From assembly GCA_015680685.1 (NCBI GenBank), contig MNCI01004181.1:70483-132482 (forward strand): DNA of 62,000 nt, given 5' to 3'. The DNA comes from Gnetum montanum. Lineage: Eukaryota; Streptophyta; Gnetopsida; Gnetales; Gnetaceae. Below the pieces are notes generated by a model, which saw only the letters and a list, made by a program, of their open reading frames with translations, had not been told where the DNA came from and ran no database searches. Positions 21,602 through 32,289 of the stretch are shown one piece after another; position 1 is the stretch's first letter; each line of letters opens with the position of its first letter. The position numbers and the translations under genes were made by a program.

Positions 21602-21973
21602 AGATCTATAATTGCTGTTTGTATTTTAAATTCTGAATTATTTGTCTAAAATAAATTTGAGTAGGCTGCATAGTAATAACTATATGTTACAAAGGCATTT
21701 GGGCATGTTCCTTGGAAAATGCATGGCTTGGTGCATTATTTTGATGCCATTACATTTGTGGAAGAGTTGGATGAGTTCGGAGCAAAATGAAGTTTAAAAG
21801 GTCACATGAGAAGGATCGTCCTAAGCAGTATCATGTAATGGTGTCAGAATCATGCACCAAGTCGTGCATTTTTCATCTTGAAAAGAGAATAATTTTGGTG
21901 CAGGAACAAGTTTGCCTTTGTTTCAGAATTGTTAGCTTGTGGACCAGCTTAGTCACGAGTTCTTGGAAGCCAT
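21602..21973 (+). repeat. 390-bp direct repeat, copy 2 (372 bp)
   Basis: This is the second copy of 16900-17289, in the same orientation. The inverted repeat is kept: TGCATGGCTTGGTGCAT (about 21720) with ATGCACCAAGTCGTGCAT (about 21854). Both changes relative to copy 1 leave G-U pairs in an RNA hairpin. Confidence 0.9.
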
Positions 21974-22689
21974 TAGAAAATGAATGTTTACAAATTGTCT
22001 GACAGAATGTATAAATAATAGCAGACAGGTAATTTCATTTCTATCATGGCTGAAAGTTAACCATTGTTTGTCATGTTTTTGTTTTTTGCTGAAAGGGTTT
22101 TGTATTAAGTATTGATTTTTGCTGCAAGTAAGGACATTATATAGAATCATGGGTTGTTTTGCTCCTTGCAGCATTTTATGTAGGTTTGAGCAGTAGCATT
22201 TAATTTTCTTTTTACAGCCCGTAGCTGTGGCTGTGATCTGTCCAATTTGTCTAAATGTGCAAGCAAATCATGAATGATCATGTTGTAGCTTTTTCGTATC
22301 TGAATCTGATAGTGGCCTTTGGAAATTGATTTTGCTTTGTTGTGATCCTTTGCGTGATCACTGCTTTATCATATTGTGTTGTTTCCCTGCAAGTTCATTA
22401 TAAACAGCCTCTGTTGGATTATATTATAAATCAGCTCCAAGACAGCCGATCATCTGGTGTGCAATGAATATTCTTAACTAAGCTGTACGGTTACTTCAAA
22501 CAACAATCTAATGCTTGTGTTAATATATTGCAATTTTCCTTGAGGTTTATTCCGTGCAGTAGGTCTCTTCCTCGTTTTCTAATAATGAATTTCTGCACGT
22601 TGGTATCCTTACATGAAGGGACGTGGTAGCGAGCTATTAATTACAGCAGAAGGTGAAAACAGGAAAAAAAAAAAAAAAAAAAAAAAAAA
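21974..22689 (+). other. Intron-like sequence, candidate terminal exon and A run
   Basis: 21974-22217 is T-rich and ends in TTTTCTTTTTACAG, a good plant 3' splice site. From 22218 a short open stretch reads PVAVAVICPIC and ends with a stop at 22275-22277. 22278-22663 would be its 3' UTR. A run of 26 A (22664-22689) follows; no AATAAA is near it. The protein is too short to name. It may be the end of the same remnant as 16126-16899. Confidence 0.25.
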
Positions 22690-24103
22690 CCCTCTGTAAG
22701 ATCTATAGAGTATTGATATTGTATTTTTGAAAAAATTATCAATACAAGTCTAAGTTTGTAAAACAAAATACGTTGGCATGAAAATAAATTCTTGTTAGCA
22801 ATAGTATGCTAAAGTTGAGCGTGAACTTGATAAATTTGAACTCAAAAGTGGCTTATGCAATTAAAATATCAATTTTTAAACCATTGGATAAGAGAAAACC
22901 ATCTTTTAAATCACCGCATTTGAAAAAAAGAAGTTTTAAAACTATATTCTTCCGGTAGTTGTTGTCTGTGCCATTATCAACCAAGAAAGTAATATTGATA
23001 TCTTTGATCCTTAAAATCTTCGTTTGATATTAGGGGTTAGGCTTGTTGAGAGATATTGATATCTTTGATCCTTAAAATCTTCGTTTGATATTAGGGGTTA
23101 GGCTTGTTGAGAGATAAATCTCATTGGCATTGACCATAAAACAATTTCTGTTCGAATGATACTTTATGGCGAAAATATACCGATATTCAACAAACTTAAA
23201 GTTTCGTTTGCAAAATAGTTGTTTCCAATTTCAAATAAATCACTCAATGTCTTGTTTCATGAGTTGTTAAACGGTGAGACCTGAGTGGTCCCTTCACTTT
23301 TTTGTGTAAGAATATAGGGAAATCGTGGTCCTCTAGCATAAGCATTGGTATAAACATTGGTTTCTTAAGAGGTGGAAAGATTAAGATATGAATTAGTTGG
23401 GATAAGAGTTAATATCGATTTTCATTTCAACTATTCAAGTTGGTTGACCATTCATGTTACATTTCTAAGTCCATTTTTTCTATGGTAGCTTTGGGAGTAT
23501 TTTTTTTCTTAGTAGCATGGTGAGTTGTTACTTCAGAAAAATGTCTCAACAAACTTGTTAACTATGGTAAGAAGTTAGTTGACATTTGAGGTTTTATGAA
23601 GATTACTAGGCAATTGTTGTAACTTCCTTCATTATCTAAAAGTGGTCACTAGGGTCAAGGTTGATTAAGGGTCCATTTTTGAACAAGTAGATTTATCCTT
23701 TAACCAAGATTTTGTGAAGGGAGGTTCAACATTGTGATCCTACCTTTATTGGCACTTTTTCTTTAGGGTTGTTTCCATAAGCTTATTGCTCAATAAGGTT
23801 ATTTGCATTAGGGCCTCTATTGATTTTGAAGACATGAGATCTAGGAATAATAATCATACGAAGAGAAAGAATCCAATTAGCAAAGTTGATACCTTTTCAA
23901 AATGGATTTGTTTTTGTGAAAACCTCATTGCTTCCTTAGTTGGACGAGAGTTCCAATAATGCTAGAAGCATCCAAATGATGAAACAACCACTTTGCCACC
24001 ATGGGAAGTCCTTGTTTGAAAAAATTTAAAAGACCTAAACCACCTGTTTTTCATAGGGAGAATGATAAATCACATTTTTGCACGTGCTTCGAAGTTGGGT
24101 ATC
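22690..24103 (-). pseudogene. LINE relic, C-terminal part of RT protein
   Basis: On the minus strand, at about 23960-24060, is GGLGLLNFFKQG (two glycines partly mutated) followed by AKWLFHHLDA. This matches the conserved GGLG...LAKW segment after the RT of plant LINEs. Further 3' (down to 22690) the sequence is too decayed to assign. A perfect 61-bp tandem duplication is at 22992-23113. The relic is split by the solo LTR at 24104 and continues at 24864. Confidence 0.5.
22992..23113. repeat. Perfect 61-bp tandem duplication
   Basis: Units 22992-23052 and 23053-23113 are identical. They start ATATTGATATCTTTGATCC and end GTTGAGAG. Identity in an otherwise decayed area indicates a recent event. 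Confidence 0.92.
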
Positions 24104-24863
24104 TGATGATGCTGGAGCTTAGATGTGATGTTGGATATTCGATGTCGCAAGTATACGTCAACCTATAAATATAGTGCTTGGGTTCACGATTATCATATAG
24201 TTTTCATTTAAAAAAGCAGGGTTTTTATAGTTTGTTTTCTCCAGAGTTGGAATATTTTCTGAGTGTTCGTAGGAGGAGTTTGTGTGTACGGATCTTTGTT
24301 CAAACATTAATGTACTTAAGCGCAACAATGTGACATGAATAAAAATGAACTTTTTTGACAATTCTTGCAACACTTAGAATAGATTAATGTTTCCTTTAAT
24401 GCACTTTATTTTCATGCACTTTAATGCATTTAAATTAAGCAATTAATTTCCAATTGTTAATGAACACAAGCATGACCACTTCGAGCAGACATATAGTGCA
24501 TGCTTAACGTTTGGTAGCTAGTAGCACTATATGTGTTTAGGAAAGTGGGATGAATACTTGTGTTAGGTTAGTTCGGCAATTGATGAATTATATCTTAAAT
24601 TACTTTACCTTTCATTCTTGTTGTAGGTGATTAAACTTATAAAACTTAAAATGAGAAAAATCATATACCTCAATCACACTTAAACCATACCCTTGAGCTT
24701 CATAAGTGTAGTTGCAAAGACAACAAACATTCTTAACACCCATTTCACTTTCTAGAGGAATCAGTGCACTGGAGAACTATAGGTCCATTGAATTCAACCT
24801 GATCGTGTGTAAATGCCTTAGTGATTCGTGTGGTTGGGAGTAGGGGTACTTCACTGCTCATCA
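24104..24863 (+). repeat. Solo Athila-like LTR (B family)
   Basis: It runs from TGATGATG to CTCATCA (760 bp) with CCTATAAATATAG (TATA) near 24161, and GTACGGATCTTTGTTCAAAC and CTTGCAACACTTAGAATAG as in the B LTR (57551-58342). No internal sequence adjoins either end. The flanks, GTATC and AAGAG, are not a duplication, so ends have mutated or recombination involved two copies. Confidence 0.85.
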
Positions 24864-25240
24864 AAGAGTAACAATATCCTAAGCATTCGGTGAAAACCTT
24901 TGTGAGAATCTTTAAAATATCACATAAAATCTTGAAATAACTATTTCAACTTTTGGTAAGCATCTTGAGATGGAGCCCAACATGAAGAATCATACATGAG
25001 TAGAAACATAAATAGATTTGCAAATTAGATACTTGCTTACAAGAGTTAGAGGTTTTGTCTTCCACTTTTCATTTTTCTTCTGAATTTAAGATTCCACTTG
25101 ATCCTAGAGAACTAAAGTAGATTCTTTAAAATGAATGGGAATTCCCAAAATCTTAATGATATCTTGATCCTAGATCTAACTTTGAGGCTTCTTAGTTTAA
25201 CTCTAGAATAGTGACATCTTCTTAGCCATGGGGGTGTGCG
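24864..25240 (-). pseudogene. LINE relic, RT thumb-like part
   Basis: On the minus strand it reads KILGIPIHFKES, then WKTKPLTLVSKYLICKSI and FFMLGS, then AYQKLK..FQDF. In plant LINEs this is the KYLGIPL...LSLAGR..LIKSVL...W segment just upstream of GGLG. It joins 22690-24103 in order once the solo LTR is removed. Several stops. Confidence 0.6.
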
Positions 25241-26640
25241 GAGGTTATCAGTCTATGCAACCATACTATGAGCAAAGCAAGACTCATAGATGCTTGAATG
25301 TGCATGTACATGCCTCTTTCAAAAGAGCTTTGGTTGGAGATCTTGCTTGTTGAACCCTATTGAGAAATGTGCTAGCTAGTGGAATTTAAGAACTTGTTGA
25401 ACTAGTGCAAGCTTTGCCTCAAGTTTGGGCATATTGCTAAGTAGTGTCCATACTTAATCTTGGACAAACTTGTCCAAAGAACAACATGATTCACTTCATA
25501 AATAATTGTGACAACCAACTGTGGCAATGACAAACCATATATTGATCCATATCTGCTATGTAGTAGATGCATGGTAGATGTGAGTATGCATGATATATAT
25601 ACATGGCCATACATAGTGAATGTGGTGAAAAAATTCTAAGTATAATTGATAATGGATATGAAATTTGTAAAAGAAAGTAATCGTACACTCAACCTTGCAC
25701 TTATAATTGCAATTGCATATCACTTTTCTATCCAGGTTGGTTGACATGAAATATTTTTTTATATCATTTAAACATGTGTCCTTAGGTCCCATCCTTGCTT
25801 GTTAGTGGATGCCTATTGGCAGGTAGGGGTGGAACCTAGGGACACATGTAAGCATGGTTAAGATGGTCATGGAATGTACATGGATGGGTCACATGAATGA
25901 ACCAACCTAGGGACACATGTAAGCATGGTTAAGATCGTTTTATGGTTTTTCCTATGGCAACTCTCCACCCACATCAACTACCTTCTTTGTGATCCCCTCC
26001 TCTTGCCACACCCTTCCCCACCAACAACACATGCCAAACTAGCTATCATTAACATGCACTTTCTAAATCACACATTTCCTTCTTCCTCCCCAACCATTTC
26101 CACTTTTCTAGACTAACTTTGCTTGCCACTACTACCCTCCAATCTTGACCTCTTCCCCCATTACACCCATTTGATGTCTCTATGCTCATGGAAATCAAGG
26201 CCAACGAAAATGGTAAAAAGTGCAATCAAGAAAATCATGAAGACCATGATGCCTTCCCACTTCACTTTATTGCCCTATATATCATTGGTCTTTTTATCTA
26301 ATAATATGTGTTCGAGCTCATCTATTTGCACATTCTAGACTTTGACTGTTAGAGTGCCATCTACCTTCTTTGCCAAGGCTCCTTGTAGGACCAGTAGCAC
26401 TTGCTTCTCAAACATGCAAGCTATGATGGATTGTTGTAGGCTATGCTAGTGTAGGACACATTGGCTAATGGCATATAATGTTACACCTCATGAATATTAA
26501 ATTATGGAGCATTGAAGAGCTTAATGACCTAAGTCGCCTTTGTGAAATGCCCTCATTTACTATTGTCAACTAAATTGGTGTCTTCTAGACCTAAGACATA
26601 AAGTGGACTACAAAAATAAAATGTATTTGAAAGTAAAAAC
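25241..26640. other. Unassigned sequence
   Basis: I see no gene or known repeat here. ACCTAGGGACACATGTAAGC occurs twice (about 25834 and 25907), and an inverted partner (ACATGTGTCCTTAGGTCC, about 25770) can form a hairpin with the first. Short open frames (25925-26116, 26123-26338) have no recognisable motif. Confidence 0.4.
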
Positions 26641-26990
26641 CTCCTCTCCAGGGTAGGAAAATAATAACACCTTGCCTTCTCTTGTAAATAAAAAAATTCA
26701 CACACACACACACACACTCACTCACTCACTCTTCAGGGTAGGAAAATAATAACACCTTGCCTTCTCTTGTAAATGAAAAAAATTCACACACACACACACA
26801 CACACGCATGCACGCACACATGCACACATGTGCGCGTGTGCACAGATGCACACGCACACACACACACGCACACACACACTTGCACACATGTGCACGTGTA
26901 TGCATGCACGCACACAGAGAAAAATGTCTTGCTTCATTTAGCGGATACACACACACAGAGACAGAGAAAAATGTCTTGCTTTGTTTAGCT
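26641..26990. repeat. CA-rich microsatellite with 85-bp duplication
   Basis: CA repeats with CTCA (26699-26730) and a long mixed CA/CATG/CGCA tract (26785-26960). The unit beginning GGGTAGGAAAATAATAACAC occurs at 26651 and 26736. GAGAAAAATGTCTTGCTT also occurs twice (about 26917 and 26965). Open frames across it on both strands are artefacts of the dinucleotide repeat. Confidence 0.92.
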
Positions 26991-27084
26991 GATAAAACAA
27001 ATCTCTAATTAGAGGAAAGGGATACTTATTTTTTACTATTAGTTTATTGTGCTATTTATAATTAATACAATCTTTTATTTTTTA
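26991..27084. other. Unassigned AT-rich spacer
   Basis: AT-rich sequence between the microsatellite and the SINE-like piece; nothing is seen in it. Confidence 0.3.
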
Positions 27085-27189
27085 AGGAGTGGTTAGGTTG
27101 TATAAGTGTGGTAGGATTCTAAGCTATGATTATCTGCATAATAGATGGGAGGCTCTACTACTAAGCTATTAGACATCCAAAGTAATGCA
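27085..27189 (-). repeat. Possible tRNA-derived SINE piece
   Basis: On the minus strand TAGCTTAGTAGTAGAGC fits a polymerase III A box, and GCTTAGAATCC some 40 nt later fits a B box (GGTTCGAATCC) with changes. The AT-rich sequence beyond could be its tail. It seems to replace the RT core of the chromovirus-like fragment next to it. No intact tRNA fold is present. Confidence 0.35.
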
Positions 27190-27644
27190 TAATCCCTCAT
27201 TCTTGTTCCTAACAAAGAGCACAAAAATGCCTCACATAGATAAGGTTACATCAAACCTTTCTTAAAAAGCTTTTGAGTCTAAATTTTTAATTCTACTAAC
27301 TCCATAGAAAACACCTAGTATGGGTTATGGAGATAGGTTTAGTACTCATATTCAAGGTAATTTCAAATTCAATATCTCAATTTGGAGATAGCCAAGGTAA
27401 TTCAAATTTAACCACATCCAAAAATTCCTTAACTACATATGTTTTCTCTAACTCAACATTCCTTGGTTCGTTTACCAAAAGTATAAAACAACTATGACCT
27501 TCTTCCACCATTTCTTAAATGCCTTGAAATCCAATAAATTGAACTTCATCATCTACTTCTTGTCTAAGTTTTCACATCTTGATCATTAGAAGATCAAAGG
27601 TAGAGAGATTTGGCTTTATAATATAGCCATCCTTCAAAACTTGC
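27190..27644 (-). pseudogene. Chromovirus-like gypsy pol fragment (protease-RT linker to RT start)
   Basis: On the minus strand it shows VVKEFLDVVKFELPWLSP, then DIEFEI and KPISITHTR, then (after a frameshift) ELVELK. This is the conserved V.EF.DVF.ELP.LPP.RDIEF.I...PIS..PYR...EL.ELK stretch before RT in chromovirus-type Ty3/gypsy elements, which are not Athila-like. It ends at 27645 where element C begins, so C inserted into it. The rest lies beyond C. Confidence 0.6.
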
Positions 27645-28511
27645 TGATGAGTGGTGGAGTAATGCAACACCCAACCATGCAAGTCATAGGTGTTCATGTG
27701 CGACTAGATCATAATTCATGGATGAGGTAATGTGGATATGCTAGTAATTGGTTTTAGTTTGCAACTATTGTCTTCCCACATGGAGCTAGTGTAATTTATA
27801 AGTATGGTTTAACTCACAATGAGCTATACGATATCTTGATGTTGTTTGGTCATCTAGCTCCTAGCATACATGATGAAATGGAATTCATTTCTAATCCTAA
27901 GTATAATAAGGAGTTGCAAGAAAGTAAATCTAACTTAGCCTAAGGCGATGGATATCTGGTCCTGATTTATTGTGCATGCCTTGGACTCATGCAGTCATCA
28001 CTGGGATTACCAAGTGTACCACTACTAGACATACCAAGTGATAACACTACTGGGTTACCAAATAACTACACTTAGCAATTAAAACTAGTCGTATCTACTT
28101 AATAACAATAATAAAAAGTGCATGGAATGGTAAAACATTAACTAAGAAAAAATAGTAAACATTATTCTAAGTAAAGCAGTAAATTGGGAGAATGCTACAA
28201 TAGTATGAAATAGCTCAATATTTATTGCTAGTCACACTTGTGCCTAAGTACAAGATGTTCAAATAAAGACTCCATTGACTAAGTCACACTACATTGCTAG
28301 CATTTACACTTCTAAGTACTTAAGACTAAATTCATGAAAACAAATTGAAAGAGTTATGCTATTATTGAATGAAATCTATTGTTGATTCGTGCACCTAAGT
28401 GTTGTATTTATAGGCTAGCACACATCCTACGATATTGCATATACGATGACATAGCTAGAGCTACAATATCGAAGCTACAATATCATAGTTTGTTCAAATT
28501 TCAATTTATCA
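27645..28511 (-). repeat. 3' LTR of element C
   Basis: On the plus strand it starts TGATGAGTGG (complement of CTCATCA) and ends TTTATCA (complement of TGATAAA). A TATA box (complement TATTTATA) is at 28405-28412. Decayed ACGATATTG and CAATATCG repeats (28430-28490) are the U3 palindromes of this family. GGTAATCCCAGTG-like units are in the downstream part (about 27990-28080). Confidence 0.85.
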
Positions 28512-28718
28512 TACTCTTACAATTGACTGAAAACTCATCCTTGAGTTAAAACAAAATGAGGATAGAGTCTCTTACAAAATTGGGAGGTAGATTTACATGA
28601 CTGACTCACTAACTGACTATATACATGACATTAAATGCCATAGTGGTGTTTTACAAAAATGACATAAGACATGACATGACAAACTTCAAACAAAAAATTG
28701 GATGAAGAAAGATGTAGC
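28512..28718 (-). other. Polypurine tract and ORF3 3' flank of element C
   Basis: The complement of 28512-28557 aligns to the tract of D: AACTCAAGGATGAGTTTTC, then AGTCAATTGTAAGAG, a decayed AGTCGTGGGGG. The rest is AT-rich with no gene. Confidence 0.55.
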
Positions 28719-31473
28719 TTATGTAGTTCCTGGTGGTGGTGGGTCCTCTATCGATTGCTTTCCCTTGTCATCAAACTTTTAAAATTTGTATCTATTTAGA
28801 AGCACCTAAAGTTTCTCCTCCATTCTTAAGTTATGTACTATCCATGCTTATTGTGCAATGTGTGATGGAGCTGGTATATCCCATGGACATGACAATTGCA
28901 GAAACATTTGATTGGCTTTAACGTACTAAGCTGCAAATTGCCTTCTTCCCTTCTCAAATGCTCTAGCCTTGGCTCATAACTCATGATAATTAGATAGTCA
29001 CCTGGCCAGGTTCACTACAACATCTTTTTGCCCTTGGTAGCCAACCTTAACTACTTCTAGTTCAAAGTTTGCCACCTAAAGTTTTTGTAGAGCATCTTTT
29101 CGATCTGCAAACTCTTTTTCAAACAATGCATATGTGGTTGCAACTTGCTATTTAAGCTCATTTGGGGGCTTGCCTACTGTTAACATGGCTAGGTTAGCTA
29201 ACCCTATGTATTCTTTCAGATCTTCTATTTGCATGTCTTTGTTTTAAATTTTTGCTTGATGGACATGAGCATAAGTATTCAAGATGGGTTTTCAGTTTGG
29301 ATTCTATGCTAACATGGAATTTATCTGGGCTTTCACCATCTTGATTTCCTCTTTATTAACCTATTTATACATTCCCACTTGATCATTAAAGTGTTCCTTG
29401 ACCCTCTTATGCTTCTTAGCTTCATTTTTCCATGCACTGATTTCTGTCTAATGGCACATACCTCCTTCATTGAGAGGGTTCTATTTTCTCTTACTAAGCA
29501 ACTCATAGTGTGGTTGACTCTCATCAGTTGTTCTCTCAATTGATGGATGCTTGCCTCAAGAATGTTCTTCTGCTTTTCTATAGCTATCAACCTAGTGTTA
29601 TTTGCAGCGAGTTGTTTATTCTCTTCTTGTGTTGTAGTGAGTGCCTTAGCATGTGCATATGTCTGTGCTTTTGCTACTAAGGCATTCCACACCACTTTCT
29701 CTTTCTCATCTGCCATCTACTTGTTTTTCTCTATTAGGAAATTCATTTGTTTTGTTTTGAATTATTCTAGTTGGTTTGGCACAACATATTGCATTGGAAC
29801 GTTACGTTCAACCCTCAAGGTTGCGAGCTCTTCTTGTAGTATGAGAAGTTCATTCTCTACATGCTCTACTATGGTCTCTACCATGACTAGCTTACCCTTT
29901 GTTGTAATAAGTTTTGATTGCACTATAGTGACATTACTTGGGATGTCAAAAAGAGTTGTCATTACTTGCCCAGTTTATAGTAGTTGATCTAGCACATCCT
30001 CATGATCGACAGGAGTCGTTGAGGTACTAGTTAACATTTGAGCATCCCTAACTCCAGTTAGATCAGCTAGTGACATAATAGGTACATTAAAGGATTCCTT
30101 GATGTGATTTGTGATCACTTCTATGACTCCTGCTGCATCTTGGTGCCGCATAACTACAATTGTGGTTCCTTCTCTAGTTTCGAGCACCACTTGGAATGAT
30201 GTAGCATTCCTAGAGATTTTTTGTGACCATTGGTCCCTTGTTCCTGATTGTAAGGATATTTGTTCACTTTTAGGATTTGTGATAACTTTTGATTGAATGA
30301 CACTATCAATTACTTTGTAGAGGTTAGCATTCTCATGTTTTCTCCAACTAATGGTCTTTGTGATTTATTGCATTGCAAATGACTCATTGATGGCCTGTAA
30401 TCCTATGATGACGATGGTGGAACTTGCTACTCTTGTTGTTTTTGTTTTTTTTTGTCGCTACTGCTACTCTTGTTATTGACCACTGGGTCCTGCTTGTTGT
30501 TGTTGCTCAATAATTTGTGTGGTTTCCCCAATGTCTATTTGTTCTTCCACTTGATCTTTCTTTGGTGATGTTGGCTTGAGCATTTTAGCATATGGAGTGT
30601 TCTGAGCTTTCTTGAGGATGTCATTAGTGAACCCTAGGATTCTAGCATGTTTACATAGCTTTCTAATTAGGTAAGGAAATGGAAGTGTTAGCTTCCCTAC
30701 CTTTTTTCTTTGAACAGCCTCTAGATCTCCATAAAATAGAGTTGTGCAAGGTTTGCATTATATTTTTCCATCAGGATTACACTTCCTCTAGTTGCATATG
30801 TGGATAGCCTGTTTAGCCTTTTAGTGGGAAACAAGTGATATGTGCCAATTTTAAAATAAATTCTTTCCTCTAGAGTCAATTCATTATAGTCCTTGTCCTC
30901 CTTGCCATATAACCTTTTCAGCTATAGTTTTTTGATTTATATATCTGATCTTGTGAATAGATGTGCTAGTCTTGCCCCTTCATTGGGCACGTTCAGGGCT
31001 TCAACTATTATCTTTACTGAATATTAAATGGAGACTCCTTTGATGTTGATCGTAGCATCTTCTTCTTTATTATGCTAGAATTGGTAGGTCTTTCCTAAAT
31101 ACCATTTACCACTATTTGAATATATGGGCCATAGTAGTGATGCTTGGAGTTGTGTCCTTATTGCTTCTAGAACAAATTCTACAAATGGGCTGAAGTTCAT
31201 CTCCAGGATCACTATGGTCAAGAGTGACTTCTCTTAGATGATCTACAGGCATTTCGGTGATAGCGTGAGGCATTCTCCTTGTGCTTGTGGTTCCTCAATC
31301 TTTGCTTGGGCCAAATGTTTGGTAGTAGAAGTTTCTTGATGTATGATGAGGGATTGGGCTTCTTGCTTTGCATGTTTTGAATATTGCTCTTCTATTTGGT
31401 CTCTTCCTTTACCTCTTGGCCTTTTTCTTGCAGGTTGTGAGGGTCCTCTAGTTGCTCCTCTCTTTGAGGCCAT
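28719..31473 (-). pseudogene. ORF3 of element C, long form
   Basis: The start at 31473 reads MASKRGATRGPSQPARKRPR, with a basic stretch like a nuclear localisation signal, then the QEA/HQE-rich part. The next segment (about 30900-31130) has WYLGKTYQF, HNKEED, INIKGVSI and LNVPNEG, equivalent to D. Several hundred residues of coiled coil follow (29333-29962 and on), with KEKVVWNALVAKAQTYAHAK equal to the D segment after its deletion. It ends EDPPPPGTT with a stop at 28719-28721. About 915 codons with several stops. Function unknown; the position is that of the env-like frame of Athila, but I see no convincing membrane segment. Confidence 0.65.
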
Positions 31474-32289
31474 CTTTAATTAGTAATTCTTTGAGAATTA
31501 TTAGAATGTTTACCTTGATTTGGATAACTAATTTCCTTTCTCATATCCTTAATTAGATCAATTCTTAGCTTATTATGATTACAAAGTTAGAAAAATTATC
31601 AAAATGAAATCCTATAGGAATTAATTTCCTTATAACGCCTCACAATTATCCATTGTGTTCTTATTTATGGCTTAAAATAGATAGCATGGCTTATTAAATG
31701 AATTATTTAAGTGTTTTTGGCTTCATTTTTATTAAAAATTTTCAAATTTTCCTTTAGTCTTACCCTTAAAATACCTTTTAGGCATTAGCAAATTCTAACT
31801 CCAATTTTTGTAATATCACACTTAGCACACATGCACAACTAAGTTGAGAGCTCCATGATCAACAGGGTTCATGAATTGCAGAAATTAGAGCTACGAATGT
31901 GGAGTTATGGGCTTTGCGAAGTTCCCACATATATATAGTTTTTGTGGGCTACGATATGAGAGATTGTATATCATAGGTAAAATTTTCAAATTTTCTATTG
32001 ACTTTTCATGAGTAAAAATGAGTCATTTTGAATGTTTGGAAAATATAAGACATGTTTAGAGGGTCTTGGGTTAGGAAAGATGCATATTTTTCAAAAATTT
32101 AACATGGAAAGTGTATAAAGAAGGAATCTCAAGCTATGAAAGTTTAGTAATTATTGATAAGATGGATGAGTTGGGTAATGAATTCTTGTTATTGGAATGA
32201 ATAGTTTGAATGTTAATGGAAGCTCTTTTATTGACGTTTATTGCTATTGGAAGGCTTAAGATGATGTGGAATTACTTGGTGAGTATAAG
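31474..32289 (-). other. Leader segment upstream of ORF3 in element C
   Basis: Non-coding. Minus-strand CTAAT with branch A at about 31501 lies 27 nt before AAAG, which directly precedes the ATG. A TATA-like ACTATATATATGT is at 31928-31938, next to a CTACGATATG piece like the U3 repeats (about 31950). AACTTAGTTGTGCATG (31830-31845) is the decayed internal motif (ii). Confidence 0.45.

Noticed and set aside
16900-21973. The 390-bp repeats as LTRs of the copia fragment
   Set aside because: No TG...CA ends on either strand, no primer site or polypurine tract, and a foldback lies between one copy and the pol fragment.
22664-22689. A run as proof of a retrocopied mRNA
   Set aside because: No AATAAA close upstream and no convincing target duplication; a loose CCCTCT match near 16046 is too weak.
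24104-24863. Target duplication for the solo LTR
   Set aside because: Flanks GTATC and AAGAG do not match even allowing transitions.
25925-26338. Two consecutive plus-strand open frames as a host gene
   Set aside because: Low-complexity Pro/Ser/Thr/His composition, no motif, no conserved neighbour.
26722-27008. Overlapping open frames on both strands, His/Thr/Cys/Val rich
   Set aside because: They only translate the CA/GT repeat, which lacks stops by composition.
27085-27189. Functional tRNA gene
   Set aside because: The acceptor stem and anticodon arm do not pair; only the two internal boxes are recognisable.
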